Source: Calothrix sp. 336/3 (GTDB taxonomy: Bacteria > Cyanobacteriota > Cyanobacteriia > Cyanobacteriales > Nostocaceae). From it: a DNA stretch of 64,000 nucleotides. Positions within the stretch are counted from its first letter, which is position 1. Each line of letters starts with the position of its first letter. The stretch is taken from NCBI RefSeq assembly GCF_000734895.2, contig NZ_CP011382.1, positions 3,202,700 through 3,266,699 on the forward strand. The letters are read 5' to 3'. The notes under the pieces are model-generated. The model saw only the letters and a program-made list of their open reading frames with translations, made no database searches and was not told where the DNA came from. Of the stretch, positions 27,891-37,773 are shown piece by piece. Made by a program: the position numbers and the translations under genes.

Positions 27891-28667
27891 TTAATCCCTC
27901 TTGTTTTTGGCAGAATTGGTAGTGGTTTCCCAAAATATCTCGGCGATGGGACGGTAATGATTGATTGCTAACACAACTGTTTCACCATTTTCTGGCTGGA
28001 CTAATGGTGATTTGGGTAAAGCAATTTCTACCTGATACATTCCATCTAAGTGGTGAGTTTTTTGAGGAGAGATAGATATGACTCTGCCGGAAATAGTGGG
28101 AGAATTTGCCTGAGAGGGAAATTGCAGACGCACCAGATTTGATTTTTGAACAATACCTAGTTTTGCCTGAGGGATATGAGCAAGGAAAACTAGGGATATT
28201 TCTGAGGATGTTTGTGGGGTAATGCTTCGTCCTGGTTTGACAACCTCATCGCGGTCAAGAATATCCTGAGATGATGAGATTTGACTATTGGCAATTGTAG
28301 ACAGAACTGGAGTCAGGGTTTCTGTCTGAATAAATGTCCCTTGCACCTGACTAGTTTCTTCTATCTTTCCTATCCATATCCCAGCAACAAAAATTAAGAA
28401 AAAGACAATGCTGCTGCACAGAATGAACTGGGGAAGAGGTGAAGGGTTTTTCAGTACTCTTTGCAAGGATGATGGGGTTTTACTTCTATTCCCCATATGT
28501 TTTGCCACTGGGGTAGCGGTAAAACTGGGTGACTCAGTGAAAGTCACTGCTGTATCTAAATTACCCCCGTAGATAGAGACCATTTTCAGGGAAGCAGGAG
28601 AATTGATTCCCATACTTACTGAAAACTTTGAGGTTTCGACTGCATTTGACCTGATGATTCTTTCCAT
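27891..28667 (-). CDS. Short HlyD-like membrane fusion protein
   Basis: The 258-residue protein has an N-terminal cytoplasmic part of about 75 residues, one membrane segment (about 80-98, [18 protein letters not shown]) and a periplasmic beta-barrel domain typical of the C-terminal part of HlyD/NHLM adaptors ([20 protein letters not shown] ... [10 protein letters not shown]). The long coiled-coil hairpin of ordinary HlyD proteins is absent. It lies between hetC and hetP on the same strand, so it may be an accessory of the HetC exporter. Residues 27-35 (LKMVSIYGG) look weakly like a double-glycine site. Confidence 0.7.
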   Translation of the reverse strand: MERIIRSNAVETSKFSVSMGINSPASLKMVSIYGGNLDTAVTFTESPSFTATPVAKHMGNRSKTPSSLQRVLKNPSPLPQFILCSSIVFFLIFVAGIWIGKIEETSQVQGTFIQTETLTPVLSTIANSQISSSQDILDRDEVVKPGRSITPQTSSEISLVFLAHIPQAKLGIVQKSNLVRLQFPSQANSPTISGRVISISPQKTHHLDGMYQVEIALPKSPLVQPENGETVVLAINHYRPIAEIFWETTTNSAKNKRD

Positions 28668-29665
28668 GAGCTGACCTGTGATCGGAAACCTGACTTTGTA
28701 TTCAAGTCTGTTGATGACTTAGCCGGAATTGTGGAGAAACCCTGAGGGTTTTGCGACTGTAGTAAGAAAAAGCAGTGCCTGAAGTAAAAATTTACCTTTC
28801 GTCATTCCTGACTAGGGGTATGAAAAGTCTCCGTTTGGCTCTTGGTAGATGCAGCTATATCCTCTTAAATATTGTGCTTACTTTTGAGGAAATTATGTAA
28901 CTCTCAATACTGTTTGCCGATTAAAGTAAGTACAAATACGTTTTTATGACAATCGCAAATAAATCCTTTTCATTTTTCATTCTACAAGAACAACATTTGT
29001 ACTTATACTATTTTTTGCAATGAATGTCATCTATTTCTTTAGCTCCTTTGTGATTCCAATGTACTGAAGGTATTTTTGTATTCACTTACGTATTGTGCAA
29101 CTTTTGTTTGTGTCCGTTAGTTAGAAATACTGGTTATTCAATTCTTTAAATTACGAGATTTTTGTAATTTTAGTCGAAGTTCGTGCGATGAAAACATACT
29201 AAAACATTCTCCTGAGACTAATTAGTATTTTTAGGTAATGTGTTTAGGTTTACATTGAACAAAGCTCGAAACAATTGAGACTTTTCTCTAGCTTTATCGA
29301 TTTCGATTCTTGTCCATATAATCTCTGTGACTCCTATTTTACAAAGGCTACTTCGTATATATTATATTGCATAAATATAATATTTTGGTAAAACAAAAAC
29401 ACGAAATTGGCAAAAAATAATAACATTATTAAGTGACTAAAAATGCGATTATTTTGTAACTTTTGAGTCTTGCAGTATTGCTGCGATTGATATATAATTT
29501 AATACCCGGCGATAAGAGGATATTGGCAGCAAAAAGAATAAATATTGCTTGGTGACTCTGGGCATGTGTAAAGCTGAGAACAAGAGATTTTGTTGGCGAT
29601 GTAATCCATATTTAAAGTTTTGGTAAGAGTCAAGGGGTGAAAAGTTACTAGAGATGCTAGTAAGT
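28668..29665. other. Long AT-rich spacer between hetC and the HlyD-like gene
   Basis: Nearly 1 kb on the 3-prime side of hetC. Only very short frames are present on the minus strand (for example 36-38 codons near 29460-29610) and none carries a double-glycine leader. A separate promoter for the HlyD-like gene and hetP is likely here, but I cannot place it. Confidence 0.45.
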
Positions 29666-32600
29666 TTATAGATGTATTTGTTGTTGAGCCAGATGGAAAT
29701 AAAAGCCTGGAGTTGACATTAGTTGTTGATGGGTGCCTTGTTCAATTAAGATACCTCGGTCAAGTACGAGGATGTAGTCAGTGTCTTGAACTGTGTTGAT
29801 GCGATGACTGAGGATAAGGGTAGTTGTCTGCTGAGGTGAGCCATAGTTGCGGCGATGAATGCGGTGTAAATTGCCTAGAAAACGTCGTTCAGGATGTAAA
29901 TCCCAGCAGCTAGTAGCTTCATCCAAGATGAGGATGGGAGGATTTTTTGCTAAAGCACGGGCGATCGCAATTTTTTGACGTTGTTCTGGGGAAAGTTGCA
30001 CACCTCCCTCTCCGACTTTGGTTTTGTATCCGAGGGGTAGGGTGGTAATGAAACCGTGAATTTCTGCTAGTTTGGCGGCGGCGATCGCCAATTCCAGGGA
30101 AATATCAGAGTTGTACAAACTAATATTTTCCCAAACTGTAGCCGAAAACAGGAAATTATTATCATGAACTACTCCAATTTGCTGACGTAGGGATTGGGGG
30201 GAAATCTCGGCGATGTTGTACCCGTCAATGAAGATACATCCTGACTGGGGGGGGTATAAGCCCACTAGTAAATTCGCCAGGGTACTTTTTCCGGCACCAC
30301 CGACACCGATAATTCCCACGGTTTTCCCTGGAGGGATGGAAAAAGAAATATTAGCCAAAGTCGGGCGTTTTTCTGTGGGGTGATAACCAAAGGAAACATT
30401 TTCTAAGCGAATCTCTCCCTGAATAGGTGGCATCACTAACAAGGGAGTTTGGCTGGTTTCTTCCGGTTTAGTAGTTAAAACATCATTGAGTCGTTCCAAG
30501 GAAATTAATACTTCTTGCAATTCCTCCCAAAGTTCCACTAACCCTAAAACGGGGGTAATCACATTGCCAATCAGCAGGTTAAAAGCCACAAATTTTCCCA
30601 GGGACATTTGCCCATGAATGACTAAAGTCGCCCCATACCAAAGCACCACAGTACTACCAAGATGATTTACCAAGCTGCTAGTTAACTGTAAATTATTAGC
30701 GAGTACCTGCCCGCGAAATCTTGCTTGTACCATCTCTGAAAAATGCTCTTCCCATAACCAACGCAAAGGACGCTCAATTACCGCAGTCTTGACGGTAGCG
30801 ATTCCTTTAAACATTTCTGTCATTGCCACAGTTTGTGCCGCAGATTTGTGCCAGAGTTGGCGGGAGATTGTTTTCAGTTGGGGGCTAGCAGCTAAGGTTA
30901 AACAGACAATGGGCAGCACTGTCAGTATGACTACCAAAGTTAGAGGTAAATTATAACTAGCCAGTAAACCCAGGGAAATCACCACCATCAGAGCATCCAA
31001 AGTCGTCGTAATGGCACGACGGGTGAAAAATAATTGAATGCGGCGGTTTTCCTGAATCCGAGTCAGAATATCGCTCACTGGGCGATCGCGAAAAAACTGC
31101 ATTGGCAAACGCAGAGTATGGGCAATGACACTACCAAAAATACTCAAATCAGTACAGTTGGCAAAGTAGTCGAGAAGATACTGCCGTACTGCCCGCAGGG
31201 TAAGTCGCCAAATACCAAAGAATAGAAACCCCAGGGCAAGCCAATTGAGAGTCATCACGCTTTGACTGGGTAAAATCTGATCTAGGGCGATTTGGGTAAA
31301 AATCGGTGTTGCGAGTCCAAATAATTGCCAGAGTAGGGAAGCCAGAAAAATTTGCCACAACAAATGACGGTAACGCCAAAATGCCTTGCCATAGCCAGCG
31401 AGGGAGATTTTGTCATTTTCCCTGGCATCTAACCTTTCTGTGGGTGATAGCAGTAATGCATACCCTGTCCAATGGGTGATAAATTCTTGACGAGGGATAG
31501 GGCGTTTTCCAAGGGCGGGATCGGAAATTAAGACGCGATCGCCACGAATATACCAAACAACTACATAGTGAATTCCTTGCCAGTGGGCAATCCACGGATA
31601 GGTTTGTAACTCTAATTTATGTAAGGATGCTCTGACTGCTAGGGCATCATAGCCCAATTCTTCGGCAGCATGGGCTAAGGCTGGTAAAGATGCTCCCTGC
31701 TGGTTCGTTTGGGCAAGATTTCGCAAATTATTAATACTGAAGCGCTTACCCCAGTAGCGACTCACCATGGCTAAACAAGCTGCCCCACAATCACTATTTC
31801 CCTGTTGGGGAATGAAGGGATAGGCTCGCCACAAGCCAGCTTTCAACCATCTGGAAGTACCTGGGGAAACAAAATCAATCTCCCCATCCTCAAAACTGGC
31901 AATCAGAGTATTCTCTGAAGTCGGGAGAGTATTCTCCGTTGGTGGATTTTCCTGGGTATTAAGAGATTCTGCCACCACCGACACCGCATCTGTCTTTGCA
32001 GGTTCTGTAACTACCGATAGGACAGATTCTGAAACCAAGGAGGATGGATTTGCCAATTGACTACAAATAGCTACGCCGGCTTCCCAATTTTCCTCGGAAA
32101 GGTGATATAATAATAAGTCCGTTTGAGCCATACCTTCAGGTACGTTCAAATCCGGGTATCCCCAACTCTCGCCCACGGAGAGTGGTTTTGTTTTCCCTTG
32201 CTGGTCGGCAATTTTGCCCCTGAGTAACCAAAATCGCCCAGGAACAGCCGCCGCAAATTCCGTCAAAGAGCAACCAGCCCTCACCTGAGTCTGAGACAGT
32301 AATGGTAATAGTCGCCCTAGGGTTTGACTTGTCTCAGTCCGTAGCTCCGTCAACGTTTTCAAGAAAATTAGCGTTTGACGTTCCTGAGTAGCTTGTTGCC
32401 AGTACTGTTGCAGTAAAGGTAGTTCCGGCTCAATGCGTTTCCAATCAGCTAGAGCTATACGAGCAACGGTGACAGAATTAGCCGCGATCGCTCGATAAGC
32501 CAGAGAACAGGGGAAAAAACAAAAATCAGCGCCAAAGGTTGCTTCCGGTAAAAGTAACTGCGTTGATACTTCTCGACCAACAGTCGAGTCATAACCCAAA

Positions 32601-32857
32601 AGTCGCACTCTTCCTTGGCAAACTAAGTAGAGGTAACAGTCATCTCCATCTACTTGTTTTTCAGGAATGTAAGAGTGAATTACATCCCCAAGTTGAAATG
32701 CTTGCATTAACCAACCTTGGCTGAGTTTCGTATTGAGACTCGTATCTCCTGCCACCATCCTCATAAACTTGAGGACAGTCGCATCAGGAGAGGAGTAGCT
32801 CTGCTTAGTTGCAAAAGCGTTGTCTCCCTGAACTCTAAACGACAGAGGGGAGTTCAT
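29666..32857 (-). CDS. hetC: HetC: peptidase C39 ABC exporter with cyclic-nucleotide-binding-like domain
   Basis: The 1063-residue protein has a Crp-like cNMP-binding fold at residues about 45-150, a peptidase C39 domain at about 345-470 (Cys in QQGNSDCGAACLAM, His in HWQGIHYVVVW, Asp in ISDPALG: intact triad), six membrane segments at about 490-770, and an ABC ATPase (Walker A GVGGAGKST near 854, Walker B ILILDEATS, H-loop SHRI). The ABC signature reads LSPEQ instead of LSGGQ. This architecture, next to a hetP gene, is that of HetC, needed early in heterocyst differentiation; its substrate is not established to my knowledge. Confidence 0.88.
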   Translation of the reverse strand: MNSPLSFRVQGDNAFATKQSYSSPDATVLKFMRMVAGDTSLNTKLSQGWLMQAFQLGDVIHSYIPEKQVDGDDCYLYLVCQGRVRLLGYDSTVGREVSTQLLLPEATFGADFCFFPCSLAYRAIAANSVTVARIALADWKRIEPELPLLQQYWQQATQERQTLIFLKTLTELRTETSQTLGRLLPLLSQTQVRAGCSLTEFAAAVPGRFWLLRGKIADQQGKTKPLSVGESWGYPDLNVPEGMAQTDLLLYHLSEENWEAGVAICSQLANPSSLVSESVLSVVTEPAKTDAVSVVAESLNTQENPPTENTLPTSENTLIASFEDGEIDFVSPGTSRWLKAGLWRAYPFIPQQGNSDCGAACLAMVSRYWGKRFSINNLRNLAQTNQQGASLPALAHAAEELGYDALAVRASLHKLELQTYPWIAHWQGIHYVVVWYIRGDRVLISDPALGKRPIPRQEFITHWTGYALLLSPTERLDARENDKISLAGYGKAFWRYRHLLWQIFLASLLWQLFGLATPIFTQIALDQILPSQSVMTLNWLALGFLFFGIWRLTLRAVRQYLLDYFANCTDLSIFGSVIAHTLRLPMQFFRDRPVSDILTRIQENRRIQLFFTRRAITTTLDALMVVISLGLLASYNLPLTLVVILTVLPIVCLTLAASPQLKTISRQLWHKSAAQTVAMTEMFKGIATVKTAVIERPLRWLWEEHFSEMVQARFRGQVLANNLQLTSSLVNHLGSTVVLWYGATLVIHGQMSLGKFVAFNLLIGNVITPVLGLVELWEELQEVLISLERLNDVLTTKPEETSQTPLLVMPPIQGEIRLENVSFGYHPTEKRPTLANISFSIPPGKTVGIIGVGGAGKSTLANLLVGLYPPQSGCIFIDGYNIAEISPQSLRQQIGVVHDNNFLFSATVWENISLYNSDISLELAIAAAKLAEIHGFITTLPLGYKTKVGEGGVQLSPEQRQKIAIARALAKNPPILILDEATSCWDLHPERRFLGNLHRIHRRNYGSPQQTTTLILSHRINTVQDTDYILVLDRGILIEQGTHQQLMSTPGFYFHLAQQQIHL

Positions 32858-33141
32858 GGTTGATATCTAATGCTGGGTGTACTGAAAAATTCAAAGTATA
32901 TTTTTTGAATGCAATCTGTTTGTGTGAGAACCATCTATCGGTATATTTCTGGTTATCACAGCGCATATTTATGGGATGAGGAAAGTCTCACCTCACAACA
33001 AAAGTCGCCAAAAAACTGATTTTTTCAAAATTTTAATCACCAATTTTGCCTCTATAGTTACTCAGTGGCTTTTCTGATAGTGAAAGTATTCGCCAAAACT
33101 ATTCTCTAACCAATACATACTGTTTTGTTGCCAAGGAATAA

Positions 33142-33155
33142 GTGCTACCTGATAC
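33142..33155 (-). promoter_or_regulatory. Possible NtcA-type site upstream of hetC
   Basis: On the minus strand the sequence is GTATCAGGTAGCAC, which is GTA-N8-CAC, one base from the NtcA consensus GTA-N8-TAC. TATGTA lies 22 bases downstream, the spacing used by NtcA-activated promoters, though this -10 match is poor. hetC is an NtcA target in Anabaena. The site is weak and lies about 285 bases before the start codon. Confidence 0.25.
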
Positions 33156-33643
33156 TATTTCGCGTTCCATCTTCTGGCTAGGTAAAACCTTTGGTTAGGT
33201 AGAGTTGAATGAATGAATCTCTAGCACCTCTAAACCAAAATAGTATAGTGCATTGTGATGACTTTTGAACTGGTACTACTAACAAATCCTGATACTTTAT
33301 CAAAATTTTACTGAATCTCCCTATATAAATTTATCAACTAGATTGGTTTTTGATTGTGACTATCACTATAAGTATTGCCAGCGATAAGGTTAATCAGAAA
33401 GGACTTACACGACTTTGATACTGACATGAATGTGATAAATGATTATTATTTCATGGAATATACTACTGAAAAATAAAATTTTAATTTAATTTTGCACTCA
33501 AACATGAATTAAGACATTTTATACTGGACGTACTGAAATAGAAATCAAGCCAAAATCAAGTTATTTGAGAGTCTAGATCAGGAGTTATAAGATACCTTTC
33601 AAGACTTATGCTGCTGTTCCGTAAAAACGAACAAAAAAAATTA

Positions 33644-33750
33644 GGTAAGGAGTAAGGAGTAAGGGGTAATGAGTAAGGAGTAATGAGTAGGGAGTAATGA
33701 GTAAGGGGTAATGAATAGGGAGTAGGGAGTAGGGAGTAATAGGTAGTGGG
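33644..33750. repeat. Short tandem heptamer repeats (GTAAGGA / GTAGGGA type)
   Basis: About fourteen degenerate copies of a 7-bp unit (GTAAGGA, GTAATGA, GTAGGGA variants) stand in tandem just downstream of the GH116 gene. These are STRR-type repeats known from heterocystous cyanobacteria. The copy number is probably variable between strains. Confidence 0.85.
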
Positions 33751-33801
33751 TGAATCTCAAAAACACCCTTCCCTATACTTTCTTATCTTCTTTGCTCTCC
33801 C

Positions 33802-36195
33802 TTAACTCAACAAATAGATAGCCCAAATAGCCATTGCTCGTAGATAGGTACTAGCGCGGAAGGTACCGACAGCAGTAATTGCTTCTGGAGTGCGAAACTG
33901 TAATCCGTTGGTGTATATCTGTGTAACAACAGCTTTAGTAATTTCCATAGCTTGCTGCTGCATTCCCATTTGCACCATAAATGCAGCTAAACCGAAGTTG
34001 ATTCCTGTCCAGACTTCTAGGGGATGGGTTGCTTTGGGGTTTTCTGGGGAACCATTGGGTAGTAAACCGTTAGCAGCACCAAACTTGCCATCATAGAACT
34101 TAAGAAAACAAGTTTCGTAAACTGTTTCTAAGGCAGAACGGGCGCGATCGCCAGCCACAATGTCAGGTAAATTTAACAAACGGGCGTAAAATTGTCCACA
34201 TAATTGGTCTGCCATGACGACATCAGAGCCACTTTCGCTATCTAGACGGTAATACTTGCCATTCCATAACTTATCTTCGTAAATGGGACGGGATTTGTTT
34301 AACCAAGCTGTGTAGATAGCTTTTTGTTGCAGAATCTCCTGGTTTTTTTCAGGAATCACCGGGTTTGTCAGTAAAACATCACAAATGGCGATCGCTGCTT
34401 CGAGTGCTGCTAACCATAACCCACCACAATATGCACTGATACCCAGTAATCGCCAATCATCAAATGTTTGATCGGGAGCGCCAGAATTTTCCGGAATTCC
34501 ATCACCATCCCTGTCAAAGGTTTTTAGATAGTCGAGAGTTTCAACAATGGCATCCCAACATTCGGCAAGGAACAATACATCATCTCCCCCTGTGAACACA
34601 AAATCTCGGTATACTTGCAAAACGAAATCACAACCTAAATCTTTCCACAGGTTACAGTCTTGGTAGCTGGTATAATTGGTCTTTTCCCAGACGTGTTCAT
34701 TTGGTGCGCCTAAATCGTGAGGAGTTGCCCCTGCTGCCTTCCGCACTGCCATAGGGCTGTCTGCACCGATGGTATAGTAGTAACCAATAATACGAGGAGT
34801 TGGGTCACTGTGGAAAATTGCCCTCGCAAAAGCACGCATTACAGCTTTTTCCAGTTGGGGGAATAACATCAACAAGGCAAAGGAACCATACAACCGCACA
34901 TCTAAACTTTCGTACCAACGATAATCTAAACATTCCAGTACGGCAAACTGCCCATAGGTATCGGTTTCTGTAGCAGCACTCCAGAGAGTACCACCGGCAG
35001 TTAAATCGTAAAGTTCATTAAATAATGCCATTTTGAACCAATCAGGTAAATCCTGGCGGTTGAGAATGGGTTCCTGCCAAGTTTGGATTTGCTGCTGCCA
35101 AGTTGGGTAATTTTCTAAGGTTGTCGTGGCGATCGCCCAAGCATTTTTACTATCACGGGTAAAAAAGTCGGTGTATCTGCGAAAGTAATTAACCCCTGTG
35201 GCAAATTCTGTCACCGGAAAATCCCAACTCAAAACAAAGGGAATTTCTAGGGTTTCTCCTGGTTGAAGGGTAAATTTCACTGCCAAAGCAGCACCTAGCT
35301 GTTCATTTCCCTCCGCAGCTGTGGCATTTGTAATATTCGCCAGAGTACCATCTTGGGCAAAAGTCTGCCAAATTTCATTACCCGTACCTTCCGGATTCCA
35401 GCGAGTGTGATGGCATACTTGCACTTGAGGATGTTTTCTAGTGGCAATACACCATTCTCCATCTCCTTCTTGAGGTGTTTCCCCTCGATGATTGCCTAAA
35501 ACACAACCGATGTAATCTGCGCTTTCTTGCAGTTGATTGTAGTTACCTTGACTTTGCAGCCACCGAGGCTGATACTCGTATACCGGGCTACCATCATCTC
35601 TTACCCGTACCTCCGGGGATTTCAAGATATTAGTAAACCAACCCGCAGTATTTTGCCAAGTCACCATAATACTGAGGGTAATAGGTGCGTCTGTGGGGTT
35701 ATGTGCATTCCAGAGAAATATTGCCACTGGGTAACTGGTTTGTTGATAGTTATCTGCCCAGATGGGGGAAAATTGCTCACAGGTTAACTGTGCTTGGTAG
35801 ACATCTTTGTAGACATACCAACTACGGGGATATAAAGCATGGTAAGTACCTTTACCGGGGGTGTACCACTGCCAAGCCGAGAGGCTACCATCTTCCGGGG
35901 CAACTGTAGACAGGGCATAGGTTTGAGATACTTCACCATCAGACTCAAACACACTAAATTGACAAGCAGGGATATTAGCGAAAGTATGCTCACCCCCGTC
36001 AATCTGCCAAAGGTTAAAATCACCCCGTGGCGATCGCCCAATACAACCTGCACCAAAACCACCTAAGGGCATTCCATGCCATGGACCATCATCTATATTA
36101 CTGGCATAGCGGACTGTATAGGGCTGATCCCAGCCGATACCAATGGCACGACTCCAAGCGCAACTAGGGATTTGGGGGGGCAATTGCTCTGTCAT
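33802..36195 (-). CDS. GH116 beta-glucosidase (GBA2-like, bile-acid beta-glucosidase type)
   Basis: The 797-residue protein shows the GBA2/GH116 pattern: N-terminal beta-sandwich with GMPLGGFGAGCIGRSPRGDF, then an alpha/alpha barrel catalytic domain. Likely catalytic residues are Glu in FNELYDLTAGG and Asp in PDQTFDDW, by comparison with the family. Relatives hydrolyse beta-glucosides such as glucosylceramide; in cyanobacteria the substrate is not known and may be a glucolipid. No signal peptide, so it is cytoplasmic. It stands alone, flanked by STRR repeats. Confidence 0.9.
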   Translation of the reverse strand: MTEQLPPQIPSCAWSRAIGIGWDQPYTVRYASNIDDGPWHGMPLGGFGAGCIGRSPRGDFNLWQIDGGEHTFANIPACQFSVFESDGEVSQTYALSTVAPEDGSLSAWQWYTPGKGTYHALYPRSWYVYKDVYQAQLTCEQFSPIWADNYQQTSYPVAIFLWNAHNPTDAPITLSIMVTWQNTAGWFTNILKSPEVRVRDDGSPVYEYQPRWLQSQGNYNQLQESADYIGCVLGNHRGETPQEGDGEWCIATRKHPQVQVCHHTRWNPEGTGNEIWQTFAQDGTLANITNATAAEGNEQLGAALAVKFTLQPGETLEIPFVLSWDFPVTEFATGVNYFRRYTDFFTRDSKNAWAIATTTLENYPTWQQQIQTWQEPILNRQDLPDWFKMALFNELYDLTAGGTLWSAATETDTYGQFAVLECLDYRWYESLDVRLYGSFALLMLFPQLEKAVMRAFARAIFHSDPTPRIIGYYYTIGADSPMAVRKAAGATPHDLGAPNEHVWEKTNYTSYQDCNLWKDLGCDFVLQVYRDFVFTGGDDVLFLAECWDAIVETLDYLKTFDRDGDGIPENSGAPDQTFDDWRLLGISAYCGGLWLAALEAAIAICDVLLTNPVIPEKNQEILQQKAIYTAWLNKSRPIYEDKLWNGKYYRLDSESGSDVVMADQLCGQFYARLLNLPDIVAGDRARSALETVYETCFLKFYDGKFGAANGLLPNGSPENPKATHPLEVWTGINFGLAAFMVQMGMQQQAMEITKAVVTQIYTNGLQFRTPEAITAVGTFRASTYLRAMAIWAIYLLS

Positions 36196-36301
36196 GGTGT
36201 TATGTCTACAGCAAGTTCAGCTATAGATAATCTCACACCTAGGTACATTCAGCTAGTGAAAGGGGCGATCGCGTCTTTGTTTCTCACTATTTGGTAGATG
36301 G

Positions 36302-37033
36302 TTATTTCAGAAATGTGAAACTTCCCTGCCAACTACCATAATTTTGACTACTAACTCCATAGCGGTTAGTTCCTTGATAAGACGTAGCTCCGGGAAGAAT
36401 TTTAATTTTCACTCGTCCGCCATTTTTAGTATTAATAATTCCTCTATGTACAGCTGCACTACAAATTGAAGAATCATCGGTATAAGTATCTGTTCCCCAT
36501 ACAGAACCGATACTACCATTTGGTGAACAATCAAAGGTAAAATCTTGGTCTAAGCGTCCACGTAGATTCGCTGCACTTGTACCCCATCCTAATAATAAAA
36601 CTTGTGGTTGAGTAACTATCGGTGTTCCTTGTGCAGTCAGAAAAATAAAACTCCCTTGCCAACTGCCGTAACCCTGAGTACTAACTCCATTTCGGTTAGT
36701 CCCATTATAAAAGTTTTCTCCAGGACGAATTCTCATGGTGATTTTTCCACCATTTCTGGCTGTAATTAACCCTGCATGAACAGCTGCACTACAAATCGAA
36801 GAATCATCTGTATAAATATCTGTTCCCCATACAGTTTTTACTGCACCACCAGATGGACAGATAAATGTAAAATCTTGGTCTAAACGTCCACGGAGATTAC
36901 CAGCATTTGTTGCCCAATCTATTTGCTCCATAGTAATTAATGGTGATTTTCCTGGAGATTGAGCTATGGCAGAATCAAGAATAGCTATTGATAATGCAAG
37001 AAAAATTATAGTTGGATAAATTCTTGTTCTCAT
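36302..37033 (-). CDS. Secreted protein with two LCCL domains
   Basis: I start it at ATG 37033, which has GGAG seven bases upstream; a TTG frame start at 37054 is less likely. The 243-residue protein has a signal peptide (IIFLALSIAILDSAIA) and two tandem LCCL-like domains of about 100 residues (VWGTDIYTDDSSICSAAVHA and VWGTDTYTDDSSICSAAVHR), each with a conserved Cys pair (FxCP/C ... ICSAAVH) and a GSWQGSF ending. LCCL domains are typical of eukaryotic extracellular proteins; bacterial ones are of unknown function. The two repeats are closely similar at both protein and DNA level, suggesting recent internal duplication. Confidence 0.85.
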   Translation of the reverse strand: MRTRIYPTIIFLALSIAILDSAIAQSPGKSPLITMEQIDWATNAGNLRGRLDQDFTFICPSGGAVKTVWGTDIYTDDSSICSAAVHAGLITARNGGKITMRIRPGENFYNGTNRNGVSTQGYGSWQGSFIFLTAQGTPIVTQPQVLLLGWGTSAANLRGRLDQDFTFDCSPNGSIGSVWGTDTYTDDSSICSAAVHRGIINTKNGGRVKIKILPGATSYQGTNRYGVSSQNYGSWQGSFTFLK

Positions 37034-37139
37034 CTTTATCTCCAATTTTATCAACAGAGTAATATTTCTGATAAGTGAAAAAAATAGACAAATTATTCTG
37101 ATACTAAATCTCGTTCTGTCGTGATAGTTTCAGGATAAT

Positions 37140-37168
37140 GAGATTGCTTCCCTCCGCTCGCAATGACA
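37140..37168. repeat. Extragenic palindromic repeat (ATTGC...GCAAT type)
   Basis: GAGATTGCTTCCCTCCGCTC followed by GCAATGACA matches a dispersed repeat often seen between genes in cyanobacteria and other bacteria, with ATTGC and GCAAT ends that can pair. It lies between the LCCL and GIY-YIG genes. Confidence 0.6.
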
Positions 37169-37227
37169 GTACAGATGCTACTATTTCTGACAGCAACTTA
37201 GTATGAGTCGATATCAGATGATAATAG

Positions 37228-37773
37228 TTACTTTAAATCAAGTAAACCTTCTTCTTTCAACTTCGGATTAAATCTAATTTGTGCTTGTAATCCTCGTGCT
37301 GCTAAAACTGCCAGAATTTCTGCTTCTACTCGTCTGGCAACATTCTTTAATACTTTCATTTTTGCTAGGTCATCATTCATCGGATGAGCATAACTTGTCT
37401 GCTCTGCTTCCGTCATCATTGCTTGTACATTAATTGCCTGTGTCCAAGCTTCTTTGTCACTATCATTCCCTAGGGGAATACTGCCATTTTCTGCTATCCA
37501 AGCTTTTTCAATCTCTTCTAAAATGGTACGGTTAGGACGCTCGATTGTGTGAGCTTTTACCCAATAACATTTATCTGGCTTTCTGACTAAATGCTGTTTG
37601 AGACTGACAATTACATCTCGTGAATAACCGACAAATTGTAGATTTTTCTCTTGATTAAAAATTGCGTATACTCCAATTTTTCCGGGAAAATTCTCAGTCA
37701 CTTGACCATTCTCGTCGATATAGGAAAGATATTCTAATTCATTTAAGGTGGGAAATTCCTTATCTTGACTCAT
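37228..37773 (-). CDS. GIY-YIG domain protein
   Basis: The 181-residue protein has a GIY-YIG-like motif: KIGVYAIFN and, 11 residues on, FVGYSRD (about residues 31-54), followed by a conserved Arg/Glu-bearing region (IERPNRTILEEIEKAW). GIY-YIG proteins are often nucleases, but many cyanobacterial members are of unknown role. The C-terminal half (from about residue 110) is not recognised. ATG at 37773; no partner gene is adjacent. Confidence 0.75.
   Translation of the reverse strand: MSQDKEFPTLNELEYLSYIDENGQVTENFPGKIGVYAIFNQEKNLQFVGYSRDVIVSLKQHLVRKPDKCYWVKAHTIERPNRTILEEIEKAWIAENGSIPLGNDSDKEAWTQAINVQAMMTEAEQTSYAHPMNDDLAKMKVLKNVARRVEAEILAVLAARGLQAQIRFNPKLKEEGLLDLK

Larger units (their letters stand above)
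32858..33801. other. hetC upstream region
   Basis: 944 bases with no coding frame, AT-rich, carrying the hetC promoter on the minus strand, a possible NtcA half-consensus site (33142-33155) and, at the far end, an array of heptamer repeats (33644-33750). Confidence 0.5.

Noticed and set aside
28668..29665. A small double-glycine precursor peptide gene for HetC
   Set aside because: The short minus-strand frames checked here (36-38 codons) have no leader-like sequence ending in Gly-Gly.
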